DNA from: Polyangiaceae bacterium | GTDB lineage: Bacteria; Myxococcota_A; Polyangia; Polyangiales; Polyangiaceae | Assembly (NCBI GenBank): GCA_016715885.1 | Contig: JADJXL010000020.1 | Span: 1,324,572-1,388,571 of the forward strand | DNA: 64,000 nt | Direction of reading: 5' to 3' | Shown here: positions 16,396 through 25,242 of the stretch, one piece after another | How the letters are laid out: each line of letters opens with the position of its first letter | Position numbering within the stretch: position 1 is the stretch's first letter | Notes under the pieces: generated by a model | Seen by the model: only the letters and a program-made list of their open reading frames with translations | Databases searched by the model: none | Told to the model about the DNA's origin: nothing | Program-made: the position numbers and the translations under genes

Positions 16396-17915
16396 GCCAT
16401 TCCCGATTGCTCGAGCAATATCGAATGCTCGTCGAGCGACGAGGCGGCTTTTGCCGGACCAAGCCGCCCCTTGTGCATCACCGCGATTCGATCCGAAATG
16501 CCGAGGAGCTCCTCGACCGAGCTCGACACCACCAATACCGCTTTGCCCGAAAGCGCGAGCTCGTCGATGATTCGATAAATCGCCGCGCGACTGCCGACGT
16601 CCACGCCGCGCGTGGGTTCGTCGAGCAATAACACATCGACATCGTGATAAAGCAGCCGCGCCAATGCCACTTTTTGCTGATTGCCGCCCGAAAGCGCGCC
16701 CACGCGCGTCTCCGGCCCCTGCGTCACGATCCCGAGCTTGTCGATGAACTTCCTCGCCACCGCTCGCATGCGTGACGGCAAGACAAACCCTCGCGGCCCA
16801 AGCCCCTGCAAACGCGACAGCGTGAGGTTGTCCGCTATCGACAAATTCAACGCCAAGCCTTCGCCACCGCGATCTTCGCTGAGCAGCCCCATCCCTTGCC
16901 CAAGCCGCTGCGAAGGCGTCGCAAATCCCGTGAATTCCGCCATTTTCACTGTACCGCGACGAACCTGATCCAGCCCGAAGAGCGCCCTGCAAAACTCCGT
17001 TCGACCCGACCCCACGAGCCCCGCGATGCCCAGCACTTCACCGCGCCGCAATTGCAAACTCGCTCGCTCGGGCAACGCCACACCGGCAAGATCCCGCACG
17101 TCGAGCACCACGTCCTTCGGCTCGCGCGCCGAGCGCGGATAGAGCTCGTCCACGCGCCTGCCCGCCATCATTTCAACGATGTCTTCCATGCGCGCGTCCG
17201 CGACGCGACCACTTCCTGCAGCACGCCCATCGCGAATCACCGTGAACCGATCGGCAATTCGGCGAATTTCGGCGAGATGGTGTGAAATGTACACGATGGC
17301 CATGCCCGCTTCACGAAGGCGCCGAATCACGGCGAAGAGCGCGTCGACATCGTCCGCACCGAGGCTGGATGTGGGTTCGTCGAGGAGCAAAAGGCGGCAA
17401 CGCTCGTCCGCGATGGCTCGCGCAGTCTCCACGATCTGCTGCTCGCCAGGCGCAAGATCCGCGACGCGCGTGTCAGGTCGGATGCGGTTTTTCTTGGCAC
17501 CGGACGGATCGATCGCTTCGAGCGCCCGCAGCGCTTTCGCGCGCATTTCCACGCGACGCACGACGCCGCGAAACACAGGCTCACTGCCGAGCACGATGTT
17601 CTCTTCCACGGTCATGTGCGCGCAGAGCGCTCGCTCTTGGTGGACCAGACAAACTCCGGCGCGACGCGCTTCCGCGGGGTTTCGCGGCCGATACGCGACG
17701 CCGCCCAGCATGAGCGTCCCTGCATCCGGCAGGATCGCTCCAGCAAGGATCGACACGAGCGTGCTTTTGCCCGCGCCGTTTCCACCGAGCAGCGCGTGCA
17801 CTTCGCCCGCGGACACCTCGAAGTCGACGCCCCCGAGCGCACGCGTAGCGCCGTATGACTTTTCGATTCCGCGCGCCGAAAGATGCGCCGCGCTGTTCGT
17901 CACTTGCTCAGCCAC
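16392..17915 (-). CDS. Sugar ABC transporter ATP-binding protein, two ABC domains (RbsA-like)
   Basis: A 507-residue double ABC protein starting with GTG. The first domain has Walker A GGNGAGKST, the signature-region LAPGEQQIVE (in place of LSGGQ) and Walker B LLLLDEPTSSL. The second has the degenerate Walker A GLVGSGRTE, the signature LSGGNQQKV and LLLDEPTRGVD. This asymmetry is normal for the RbsA/MglA/XylG family of monosaccharide importers. The gene sits between the binding-protein gene (16-base overlap) and the permease gene (ATGA overlap), forming one operon. The neighbouring pentulose kinase points to a pentose or pentulose substrate. Confidence 0.94.
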   Translation of the reverse strand: MAEQVTNSAAHLSARGIEKSYGATRALGGVDFEVSAGEVHALLGGNGAGKSTLVSILAGAILPDAGTLMLGGVAYRPRNPAEARRAGVCLVHQERALCAHMTVEENIVLGSEPVFRGVVRRVEMRAKALRALEAIDPSGAKKNRIRPDTRVADLAPGEQQIVETARAIADERCRLLLLDEPTSSLGADDVDALFAVIRRLREAGMAIVYISHHLAEIRRIADRFTVIRDGRAAGSGRVADARMEDIVEMMAGRRVDELYPRSAREPKDVVLDVRDLAGVALPERASLQLRRGEVLGIAGLVGSGRTEFCRALFGLDQVRRGTVKMAEFTGFATPSQRLGQGMGLLSEDRGGEGLALNLSIADNLTLSRLQGLGPRGFVLPSRMRAVARKFIDKLGIVTQGPETRVGALSGGNQQKVALARLLYHDVDVLLLDEPTRGVDVGSRAAIYRIIDELALSGKAVLVVSSSVEELLGISDRIAVMHKGRLGPAKAASSLDEHSILLEQSGMA

Positions 17916-18886
17916 GGCGTCAGATCGGGCGCGAGCAGCGCCTTGATATCCGGCGTCGCGACGTTTGTCCGGTCCACGATGGTCGCGCCCGTATCGATGC
18001 GAGCTTCGACGGGTTTGCCCGCGAGCAGCTCGGCCATCGTGCGCACCGACTCGTAGCCGATCTTGAATGGATCTTGCACGACGAGCGCCGAAATGTGGCC
18101 TTCATGAAGCGCGGCGACGAGCTTCTCCGAAGCGTCGAACCCGACGAACTGGAGCTTGCCCGCAAGGTTCGACTTGCGCAGCGCGAGCAGCATCCCGAAC
18201 GTCGTCGATTCGTTGGGGCAAAAAACACCTTGAATACCGCCCGTCGATGCGTTCTGCGCCGCGAGCAAGCTTTCGGCCTTTTCAAAGGCGCTCTCCGTCG
18301 TCGCACCACCGTACTGGTTGTCGCTCACGATGGTGATCCCTTCGACCTTGCGTATGGCCTCAAGAAACCCTTGCTCGCGCTTGTGCGTGCTCGCCGAACC
18401 TTCTTGGTAGCGCAAAACTGCTACTTTTCCCTTGCGTCCAAGCAGCGTCGCCATCTTCTCGCCCGCCATTCGGCCGGCTTGTTCGTTGTCCGTCGCGACG
18501 AAGCTCTTGTGCTTGTCGCCCGCCACATCCGAATCGAAAATCACGACCGGGATCTTCGCGTTCACCGCATCCGCGACGGGCTTTTCGAGAGCTTTGTCGT
18601 TGAGCGGCGCGAGCACGATGCCCGAAACGCCTTGCGCCACGAAGCTCTGCACGACGTCGATCTGCCCCTTCAAGTCGTCCTCTTCGAGCGGGCCTTTCCA
18701 CACGACGTCGACGTTGATCTCGCGCGATGCCTTCACGGCCCCTGCATGCACCGCCTTCCAAAACTCGTGCGTTGTTCCCTTCGGCACGACGGCGATGCGG
18801 GTTTTGTTGCTGCTGTTTCGGTTGCACGAGACGACGAAGAGCACCGCGACGAAGAGCAGAACGATACGGAGGCTTCGGACGAACAT
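17900..18886 (-). CDS. Sugar ABC transporter substrate-binding lipoprotein (RbsB-like)
   Basis: A 328-residue protein with a short lipoprotein signal (FVAVLFVVSC, lipid-accepting Cys about 21). The mature part follows the periplasmic-binding type I pattern: RIAVVPKGTTHEFWKAVHAG, VSGIVLAPLNDKALEKPV, VVIFDSDV, FVATDNEQAGRMAGEKM and FVGFDASEKLVAAL. These are typical of ribose/xylose/autoinducer-2 binding proteins. Its 3' end overlaps the ATPase gene by 16 bases. It lies 46 bases downstream of the ParB-like gene on the same strand and may also have its own promoter. Confidence 0.93.
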   Translation of the reverse strand: MFVRSLRIVLLFVAVLFVVSCNRNSSNKTRIAVVPKGTTHEFWKAVHAGAVKASREINVDVVWKGPLEEDDLKGQIDVVQSFVAQGVSGIVLAPLNDKALEKPVADAVNAKIPVVIFDSDVAGDKHKSFVATDNEQAGRMAGEKMATLLGRKGKVAVLRYQEGSASTHKREQGFLEAIRKVEGITIVSDNQYGGATTESAFEKAESLLAAQNASTGGIQGVFCPNESTTFGMLLALRKSNLAGKLQFVGFDASEKLVAALHEGHISALVVQDPFKIGYESVRTMAELLAGKPVEARIDTGATIVDRTNVATPDIKALLAPDLTPWLSK

Positions 18887-18925
18887 GGCGCGCGAGTATA
18901 GTCACGCCCGGCCGCGAGATGCGAA
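18887..18925 (-). promoter_or_regulatory. Possible promoter with -10 TATACT just upstream of the binding-protein gene
   Basis: On the minus strand TATACT (18900-18895) stands eight bases before the ATG at 18886. If used, transcription would start at or next to the start codon, giving a nearly leaderless mRNA, which fits the absence of a ribosome site. The -35 element is not convincing. Confidence 0.25.
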
Positions 18926-18932
18926 TTGCTTG

Positions 18933-19952
18933 CTACGCGGCCTCTTCGAGCGGTGGACCTGCCGTTCGAGCGATCTGATCGGGCCGCACGTGCTCCACGT
19001 CGAATTCGGCTGCCGCATCGAGCATGCGCGCCACGACGTCGTCGAAGGCGAGCGTTGCACCGCGTCGAAAGCGAAGCGGATTGCATCGCGCCACGACGAA
19101 CGACTTGAGGTACGGACTGACGAACCCTCGCGCTTTCAGTGCAGACACGACCTCCGTGATGCGATCGTCCAGCTCGACGAGACGCGTCGCATGCGCACGT
19201 CGGACGTCGAGCGCCTCATGAAGTGGTCGATCCAAAAAGTCGCACGTTGCGCGCAGGATCCCGAGGTACTGACTCCCTGAAAACCGCGGGTGCGACTCGT
19301 AGCAGATGCCGAGTGTGACGAGCGCCGGCTCCTCGAATTCGAACGCGAAGTCACGCTCGGTGCGATCGGTGCCGGCGTCGACGAGCGCCTGCGCCATGCG
19401 GATGACCTCGACCGATTTTTCGTGCAGGTTGTGCGCTTTTTCCGTGTTGAGCGCGAGGATCTGAAACGCGACGTGTTCGTCCGGAAGAACCAGCGCGACG
19501 AGCGCGCGACCGCCGAGACGCTTCATCGCTTCGAGGCGATGCAGACCGTTGGGGGTCCAATAATGTCCGTTGGGGCGACGAACGGCGATGATGGGATCGA
19601 GAAAAACATCCACTTTCTCCAGAACGGATGCCAAGCGTTTGGCGTGCGTTTCGGAGAGATTGCGCTGAAAAGGTGTGGGCTCGACACGTTCGACAGGCAG
19701 ACCGGCGAGCAGAACGGGGTGCCCACCGAGCGGATCGCGATAAACGGACAGCACCGAGCCGCCATCGTTGTGAATGGCGTCCGTGAGCGCTTCGAGGTTC
19801 GCGTCGAGCGTTTCGGTGACGAGATCGTCCGCGGACAAACCGCGTGAGGAGGGAGCAACGTCCTTCTTGCGCCGCGTTCGTTTCGCTGGCGACCCATCGG
19901 ACTCGACCGCCTGTGCGGGCTTGGTCGCCGCGCGTTTCCTTGCCTGCGCCAC
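18933..19952 (-). CDS. ParB/Srx-like nuclease-fold domain protein
   Basis: A 339-residue protein. After a basic, low-complexity N-terminus (RKRAATKPAQ, KRTRRKKD) comes a ParB/sulfiredoxin-like domain: LPVERVEPTPFQRNLSETHA, then the signature NGLHRLEAMKRLGG (about residues 130-145), where GxHR is the nucleotide-binding motif. The C-terminal half is mostly helical. It lacks a clear second ParB DNA-binding HTH region, so a role in chromosome segregation is not implied; stand-alone proteins of this fold can be regulators or nucleotidases. It lies directly upstream of the sugar transporter genes and divergent from the sugar kinase. The annotated start is a GTG. Confidence 0.72.
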   Translation of the reverse strand: MAQARKRAATKPAQAVESDGSPAKRTRRKKDVAPSSRGLSADDLVTETLDANLEALTDAIHNDGGSVLSVYRDPLGGHPVLLAGLPVERVEPTPFQRNLSETHAKRLASVLEKVDVFLDPIIAVRRPNGHYWTPNGLHRLEAMKRLGGRALVALVLPDEHVAFQILALNTEKAHNLHEKSVEVIRMAQALVDAGTDRTERDFAFEFEEPALVTLGICYESHPRFSGSQYLGILRATCDFLDRPLHEALDVRRAHATRLVELDDRITEVVSALKARGFVSPYLKSFVVARCNPLRFRRGATLAFDDVVARMLDAAAEFDVEHVRPDQIARTAGPPLEEAA

Positions 19953-20124
19953 GCCTGAAGCATCGAATCGAAGCTCGTCATGGCAACTGGATCACTGCAA
20001 ATCCAGGCGACCGTCGTCGGCAGCGCGTTCCCCTCGCTCGGGAAAAACCTTGGAGCTCGTTCCCGCACCTCGCGGCAGCGTGTATCATCGCGTCGCACCT
20101 CGACGCAGGTTCTTCCGGACGAAC

Positions 20125-21789
20125 ATGACCATGCAAGACCGTCACTATCTCGGGATCGACGTGGGTACGGGCAGCGTGCGCGCCGCGCTTTTCGATGGCT
20201 CTGGCAAGCGCCTCGGCATGGGCGTGCATCCCATCACGCTTCATCGCCCCGAAACGGACTTCGTCGAGCAATCGTCCGACGAGATATGGAACGCCGCCTG
20301 CAAAGCAACGCGGGCGGCCCTCGCGGAAGCTGGAGATCGGCCAGAACGCGTCGTCGGTATCGGTTTCGATGCGACGTGTTCGCTGGTTCTTCTGGACGAA
20401 CAGGATGCGCCCGTGACCGTGAGTCCCACGGGAGATGATCATTGGAACGTCATCGTGTGGATGGATCATCGTGCGATCGAGCAGGCCAAGCGCATCAATG
20501 CGGGCGGGCATGACGTGCTTCGATACGTGGGCGGCGTGATTTCACCCGAAATGGAAACGCCGAAGCTCTTGTGGCTTTCCGAGCATCTTGGGAGCAGTTA
20601 TCGCCGCGCTGCTCGTTTCTTCGATTTACCTGATTTTCTCACCTATCGCGCAACGGGCGTCGATGTCCGGTCGCTTTGCACCACCGTCTGCAAGTGGACC
20701 TATTTGGGCCACGAACCTGGGCGAGATGGAAGCATTGGGCGCTGGGACGATGCCTATTTTCGCGCGATTGGTTTGGGCGATCTCGTGGACGCGGGATACG
20801 CGCGCATCGGCAGGCGCGTGCGTCCGATGGGCGAACGCGCGGGAGGTTTGTCCGCGAAGTCTGCGCGTGAGCTGGGTTTGTCCGAGGGGATTGCCGTTGC
20901 AGTTCCGATCATCGACGCGCATGCCGGAGGCCTCGGATTGATAGGCATTCCCGATGGGGGCAACGCGCCCGACGAAGCCATGATGGAAGAGCGTCTGGCA
21001 TTGATTGGTGGAACGTCGACGTGTCACATGGCATCTTCGCGCGAGCCGCGATTCGTGCCCGGCGTGTGGGGGCCTTATGCGTCCGCAATGATTCCGGGCT
21101 TGTGGCTCACCGAAGGTGGGCAAAGCGCAACGGGCGCGCTCATTGATCACGTGATTCAATCGCATGCTCGCGGCCCCGAGCTTTCCGAGGAGGCGCGGAA
21201 GCGCGGAACGTCGGTGTATGCGCTGCTCAATGAGAGGCTCGACGTGCTCTCGGCAAAGGCGGCCTTTCCGGCAGAATTGACGCGTGGCGTGCACGTTTTT
21301 CCGGACCACCATGGCAATCGTTCGCCACGAGCGGATCCTACGTTGCGCGGTATGATGAGCGGTTTGTCGCTCGATAACGACGTGGATGCGCTCGCGGTGC
21401 AATACTTGGCGACGATCCAAGCATTGGCGCATGGGACGAGGCACATTCTTACGGAAATGAACAAAGCTGGGTATCGCATCGGAACGCTCTTCGCGACGGG
21501 TGGCGACACAAAAAACCCGGTTTTCCTGCGCGAACATGCGGACGTAACGGGATGTCGAGTGGTTTTACCCAAAGAACCCGAGGCGGTACTTTTGGGTTCG
21601 GCCATTCTCGGTGCGGTTGCATCGGGCGACAAGCCGAGCGTGCTCGCAGCAATGGCTGCGATGACGGAGAGCGGCACGGTCGTCCTTCCGAACGGCGGCG
21701 ACGTGAAGGCGTTTCACGATCGAAAGCATCGCGTGTTCTCGAAGATGTACGACGATCAAATGGCCTATCGAGCGCTGATGGACGAGTGA
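20125..21789 (+). CDS. FGGY-family pentulose kinase (D-ribulokinase-like)
   Basis: From the ATG at 20125 (another at 20131) the product is about 554 residues, typical for FGGY kinases. The N-terminal phosphate loop YLGIDVGTGSVRAALFD, the central MDHRAIEQAKRIN, SPEMETPKLLWL and the C-terminal GGDTKNPVFLREHADVTG with PKEPEAVLLGSAILGA are diagnostic. The segment TSTCHMASSREPRFVPGVWG is typical of the ribulokinase/FGGY subgroup. It would phosphorylate D-ribulose or a related ketopentose with ATP in the cytoplasm. The divergent ribose-type transporter suggests an import-and-phosphorylate pathway. Confidence 0.92.
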   Translation: MTMQDRHYLGIDVGTGSVRAALFDGSGKRLGMGVHPITLHRPETDFVEQSSDEIWNAACKATRAALAEAGDRPERVVGIGFDATCSLVLLDEQDAPVTVSPTGDDHWNVIVWMDHRAIEQAKRINAGGHDVLRYVGGVISPEMETPKLLWLSEHLGSSYRRAARFFDLPDFLTYRATGVDVRSLCTTVCKWTYLGHEPGRDGSIGRWDDAYFRAIGLGDLVDAGYARIGRRVRPMGERAGGLSAKSARELGLSEGIAVAVPIIDAHAGGLGLIGIPDGGNAPDEAMMEERLALIGGTSTCHMASSREPRFVPGVWGPYASAMIPGLWLTEGGQSATGALIDHVIQSHARGPELSEEARKRGTSVYALLNERLDVLSAKAAFPAELTRGVHVFPDHHGNRSPRADPTLRGMMSGLSLDNDVDALAVQYLATIQALAHGTRHILTEMNKAGYRIGTLFATGGDTKNPVFLREHADVTGCRVVLPKEPEAVLLGSAILGAVASGDKPSVLAAMAAMTESGTVVLPNGGDVKAFHDRKHRVFSKMYDDQMAYRALMDE

Positions 21790-21889
21790 CGAAACGCGTC
21801 TAGGTCTCGTTCCGACACGATCTCCTTGCATCGTCTTGGCGATCGCGACACAACTCGCCCGCACGCAGCAGGAGCGCAGGAGAATCAAC

Positions 21890-23737
21890 GTGTCATCGAG
21901 CAATTGGCAAGAGCGGTATCGGGACAAAATCTGCACGCCCGAAGAGGCGATACGACTCATTTTGCCGGGTCGTCGCATCATGGTCGGCTCGCACGCCTGC
22001 GAACCGAACCAGCTCGTCAGCGCGCTCGTGACGCACGGCGATCACTTGGCGGACAACGAGATCGTTCACTTGATGACGCTCGGAAAAGCGCCCTACGTCA
22101 AGCCTGGTCTCGAGAAGCGATTTCGGCACACGGCGTTTTTCATTGGAGCCAACACGCGTGAGGCGATTCACGAGGGTCGCGCGGACTTCATGCCGGTGTT
22201 TTTGTCCGAGATTCCAGCGCTCATCACATCGCGCCGCGTCCGCATCGACGTGCTCCTCATTCAAGTTTCCCCGCCCGATATGCACGGTTATTGCAGCCTT
22301 GGCGTTTCGGTGGACATCACACGTGCGGCGCTGGATGCAGCGGATCTGGTCCTCGCCGAGGTCAACGAGCAAATGCCGCGCACGCATGGAGATTCGTTCG
22401 TGCACGTGAATCGTCTGGCAAAGCTGATTCCGGTCGATTCGCCTTTGCACGAGCATTTACCCGAATCCCTCGACGAAGTGGACCGGGCCATCGGTCGGCA
22501 CATTGCGAGCGTCGTACCAAATGGCGCAACGCTTCAGCTTGGAATTGGCAAGATTCCCGACGCGACGCTCGAGGCGCTCGAGCACCACCACGACTTGGGC
22601 ATTCACACCGAAATGTTTTCCGACGGCGTCAAACGCCTCGTGGAAAAAGGTGTCATCACGTGCGGCAAGAAGACGCTTTTGCCGGGCAAAATCGTCACGT
22701 CGTTCATCATTGGCTCGCGCGATTTGTACGAGTGGGTGGACGACAATCCGTTCATCGAAATGCGCTCGTGCAGCTTCACGAACGATCCTTTCGTCATTGC
22801 ACGGCATGACAAGATGGCGGCCATCAACGCGGCGCTGGCCGTGGACCTGACGGGTCAAGTTGCAGCCGACACGCTGATGGGACGGTTTTTCTCGGGGATT
22901 GGCGGACAAGTGGACTTCATCCGCGGAGCTGCGCGGAGCCGCGGGGGCAAACCCATCATTGCCATGCGATCGACCGCAAAAAATGGCACTGTGAGCCGTA
23001 TCGTTCCGGTCTTGGAGGCAGGCGCAGGTGTCGTCACGAGCCGCGGGGACGTGCATTACATCGCGACGGAGCACGGCGTCGTCGATTTGTGGGGCAAAAA
23101 TATTCGGCAAAGAGCGCTCGCGCTGATTGAAATTGCGCATCCGGATCATCGATCCGATCTGCTCGCAGCGGCCAAGCAACGGAAATATGTTTTTCCGAAT
23201 CAAATCGTGGTGCAAGCTGCCTACCCCTGGGGCGAGGCTCGGCAGGAAAAGCTGCCCAATGGTGATACGGTCCTCGTGAGGCCCGCTCGGATTTCCGACG
23301 AAGACGCTTTGCGGGACTTGTTTTACCGATTGTCCGACGAGAGCACGTACCGGCGGTTCATGTCCCACAAGCGCGAGCATCCGCACGAGGAGATGCTGGA
23401 GCTCGTCAATTTGGATTACGATCACAACATGGCGCTCATCGTGTCACGCGTCGAAAATGATTGCGAAGAGATCATTGGCATGGCGCGTTATGACGTGGAC
23501 CCTGCGACGCGCATGGCCGACGTTGCTTTCGTCATCCGAGACGAACAGCAGAACCGTGGAATTGGGACGCTTTTGATGCGCCGCATGATCGAGGTTGGCA
23601 AGGCTCGTGGACTCGCAGGGTTCGCCGCCGATGTGCTCGTGCAGAACAAGCCCATGATGGCTATCATTCAGAAGAGCGGCCAGACGGTGCACTTGGATCT
23701 TCGAGGGAACACGTACCACGTCGAGCTTTGCTTCTGA
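21890..23737 (+). CDS. Acyl-CoA hydrolase/CoA-transferase fused to C-terminal GNAT acetyltransferase
   Basis: A GTG start at 21890 with AGGAG about 10 bases upstream gives 615 residues. Residues 1 to about 430 match acetyl-CoA hydrolase/4-hydroxybutyrate CoA-transferase proteins (PGRRIMVGSHACEPNQL, DVLLIQVSPPDMHGYCSLGVSVD, LQLGIGKIPDATLEAL, GIHTEMFSDGVKRLVEKGVI). About 460-615 form a GNAT domain (VRPARISDEDALRDLFYRL, RDEQQNRGIGTLLMRRMIEVG). The fusion suggests regulated acyl-CoA metabolism or lysine acetylation linked to acetyl-CoA hydrolysis; similar fusions occur in other bacteria. It ends two bases before the convergent PH-like gene. Confidence 0.9.
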   Translation: MSSSNWQERYRDKICTPEEAIRLILPGRRIMVGSHACEPNQLVSALVTHGDHLADNEIVHLMTLGKAPYVKPGLEKRFRHTAFFIGANTREAIHEGRADFMPVFLSEIPALITSRRVRIDVLLIQVSPPDMHGYCSLGVSVDITRAALDAADLVLAEVNEQMPRTHGDSFVHVNRLAKLIPVDSPLHEHLPESLDEVDRAIGRHIASVVPNGATLQLGIGKIPDATLEALEHHHDLGIHTEMFSDGVKRLVEKGVITCGKKTLLPGKIVTSFIIGSRDLYEWVDDNPFIEMRSCSFTNDPFVIARHDKMAAINAALAVDLTGQVAADTLMGRFFSGIGGQVDFIRGAARSRGGKPIIAMRSTAKNGTVSRIVPVLEAGAGVVTSRGDVHYIATEHGVVDLWGKNIRQRALALIEIAHPDHRSDLLAAAKQRKYVFPNQIVVQAAYPWGEARQEKLPNGDTVLVRPARISDEDALRDLFYRLSDESTYRRFMSHKREHPHEEMLELVNLDYDHNMALIVSRVENDCEEIIGMARYDVDPATRMADVAFVIRDEQQNRGIGTLLMRRMIEVGKARGLAGFAADVLVQNKPMMAIIQKSGQTVHLDLRGNTYHVELCF

Positions 23738-23739
23738 CG

Positions 23740-24060
23740 TCAGCGTCTGGTTTTTTCCTTCAAGATGGCGCGAACGGCGGAACAGTCGTCGGGCGTGATG
23801 ATCGGTTTGATCAAAGCGCCCACGTCGAGCAGGAGCGCCTCGGTTTTTCGAGGCCTCGCAACATCCAAGTGAAACCAATGTGGGGACAAACCCATCCCCC
23901 AAATTCGGTACTTTCCGGTCATCGCGCCCATCGTAAACGGCTCGACATGCCGAATGTCCGTGTAGGGAATGCGTTTGCTGCCGACAGGAAAGTAGTAGGT
24001 CTTGATGGTGATCGCGTCGTCGTCACACACGATGACGCTATCTTCGTAGAGAATGGCCAT
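23740..24060 (-). CDS. Small PH-domain-like hypothetical protein
   Basis: About 106 residues, all beta strands in the first 80: MAILYEDSVIVCDDDAITIKTYYFPVGSKRIPYTDIRHVEPF and LDVARPRKT, then one C-terminal helix. This is the bacterial PH-like (bPH) style with short repeated strands and a terminal helix. No membrane segment is present. Function unknown. It converges on the acyl-CoA transferase gene with two bases between stops. Confidence 0.6.
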   Translation of the reverse strand: MAILYEDSVIVCDDDAITIKTYYFPVGSKRIPYTDIRHVEPFTMGAMTGKYRIWGMGLSPHWFHLDVARPRKTEALLLDVGALIKPIITPDDCSAVRAILKEKTRR

Positions 24061-24209
24061 GGTCGGACCTCGCACGTGCGGATTGCGCCTTCAAGATAAG
24101 GCGTTCGACGCAATCGTTCAAGGGCGCCCTTGACGCATGCACGGACTCGTGGCAATGCCCGCGCAGCGGAACATTTGTACCGGGTTTCCTCAACTGCGTG
24201 AGGTTGATC

Positions 24210-25154
24210 GTGGCTGGTGGGTGGCTTGCTTGCAGGTCGGGGCATTGGTTCATCCTGGGAGCATTGATCCTGGGAGCAGTCGCGTGGCCTGATAACGCGG
24301 AAGCCGAGGACGCTCGACGCTGTTCGGCGTGGCGCTCGGGGGGCAAGGGGTACGAGCAACTCGAGCTGCGTACGTGTACGCGTCCTGCGAGCGACGTCGA
24401 CGCCGCGTCTCGTGACGGTGACGACGCGGATGATGCGGATTTGGCGTACGATATCGAAGTAAAGAGCAGCTATGACAACGCCGTCGATGTTCGGATCGAA
24501 CTGACGACGACGGACGGTACGGTCGAGAACGTCGATGCCGAGCTGAAGAGCGGGCTTCAGATCGCAGGTGAATGCTCGGTTTGTCCTGACCATGGTGACG
24601 TCAAGAGTTTCCGCATTGGAAAAGCACCGCCTGGTAAGGACGAACCATTGCGTCCGGTAAAGCCGACGATGCACATGGAGATCTTGGCGCGCGATTTGCG
24701 CCTCACGGACGCCAATGCTCAGCGCATCGAACGAATTGCGGCCCGTTATTACAAGGCTACGCGAAACCGGCTCGTCGTGACGGGCGGGTCGCGCACGCCT
24801 GCGCGTCAAGCGCAACTCATGTACGACAAGCTCGTGCACGGCGACGATATTGTGAAGGTGTATGAGAACAAGGCTGCGGCCGTGGAAATACGTAATGCCT
24901 ACCGCGACGCGGTTGCCAAGCGACTGAAGCGCAAGGCGACGATTCGAGCGATTCGTGAAGTGATCGACGGGCAAATAGCGCGCGGTGTTTACGTCTCGAA
25001 ACACCTTCGTGCAAACGCGGTCGACGTGCGGTCGTGGAACATGAAAGGAAAGCTCGAACAGGCGCTACGCGACGCAGTGAAGGCCGAAGCTGGCGTGACG
25101 CTGATGGATGAGCGCGACAGCGCGGAGCCGCATTTTCACCTGAACATGCCTTGA
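24210..25154 (+). CDS. Secreted M15-like putative peptidase
   Basis: I favour the GTG at 24210, seven bases after GAGG; a GTG at 24198 is in frame. A hydrophobic signal (WFILGALILGAVAWP, then AEAED) is followed by a linker with two Cys pairs and an acidic stretch (DGDDADDADLAYD). The C-terminal 150 residues match the M15 metallopeptidase layout: GGSRTPARQAQLMYDKLV, SKHLRANAVDVR (SxHx6D zinc motif) and, near the end, EPHFHL (HxH). M15 enzymes trim peptidoglycan peptides. Role is inferred from motif order; the N-terminal domain is unassigned. Confidence 0.7.
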   Translation: MAGGWLACRSGHWFILGALILGAVAWPDNAEAEDARRCSAWRSGGKGYEQLELRTCTRPASDVDAASRDGDDADDADLAYDIEVKSSYDNAVDVRIELTTTDGTVENVDAELKSGLQIAGECSVCPDHGDVKSFRIGKAPPGKDEPLRPVKPTMHMEILARDLRLTDANAQRIERIAARYYKATRNRLVVTGGSRTPARQAQLMYDKLVHGDDIVKVYENKAAAVEIRNAYRDAVAKRLKRKATIRAIREVIDGQIARGVYVSKHLRANAVDVRSWNMKGKLEQALRDAVKAEAGVTLMDERDSAEPHFHLNMP

Positions 25155-25242
25155 ACGACTGGCGCAAGTGGCCGAACCGTTTGTCATAACGAACGGCCCC
25201 TGCCCGCTTCCCAACGACGTCGAAACCAGCGACAATGTCCGC

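Noticed and set aside
15511..16578. Plus-strand ORF of 355 codons antisense to the ABC permease
   Set aside because: His/Arg-rich shadow of two overlapping transporter genes.
18933..19952. ParB-like gene as a chromosome or plasmid segregation locus
   Set aside because: No parA, no parS-like sites and no second ParB DNA-binding region were seen; neighbours are sugar genes.
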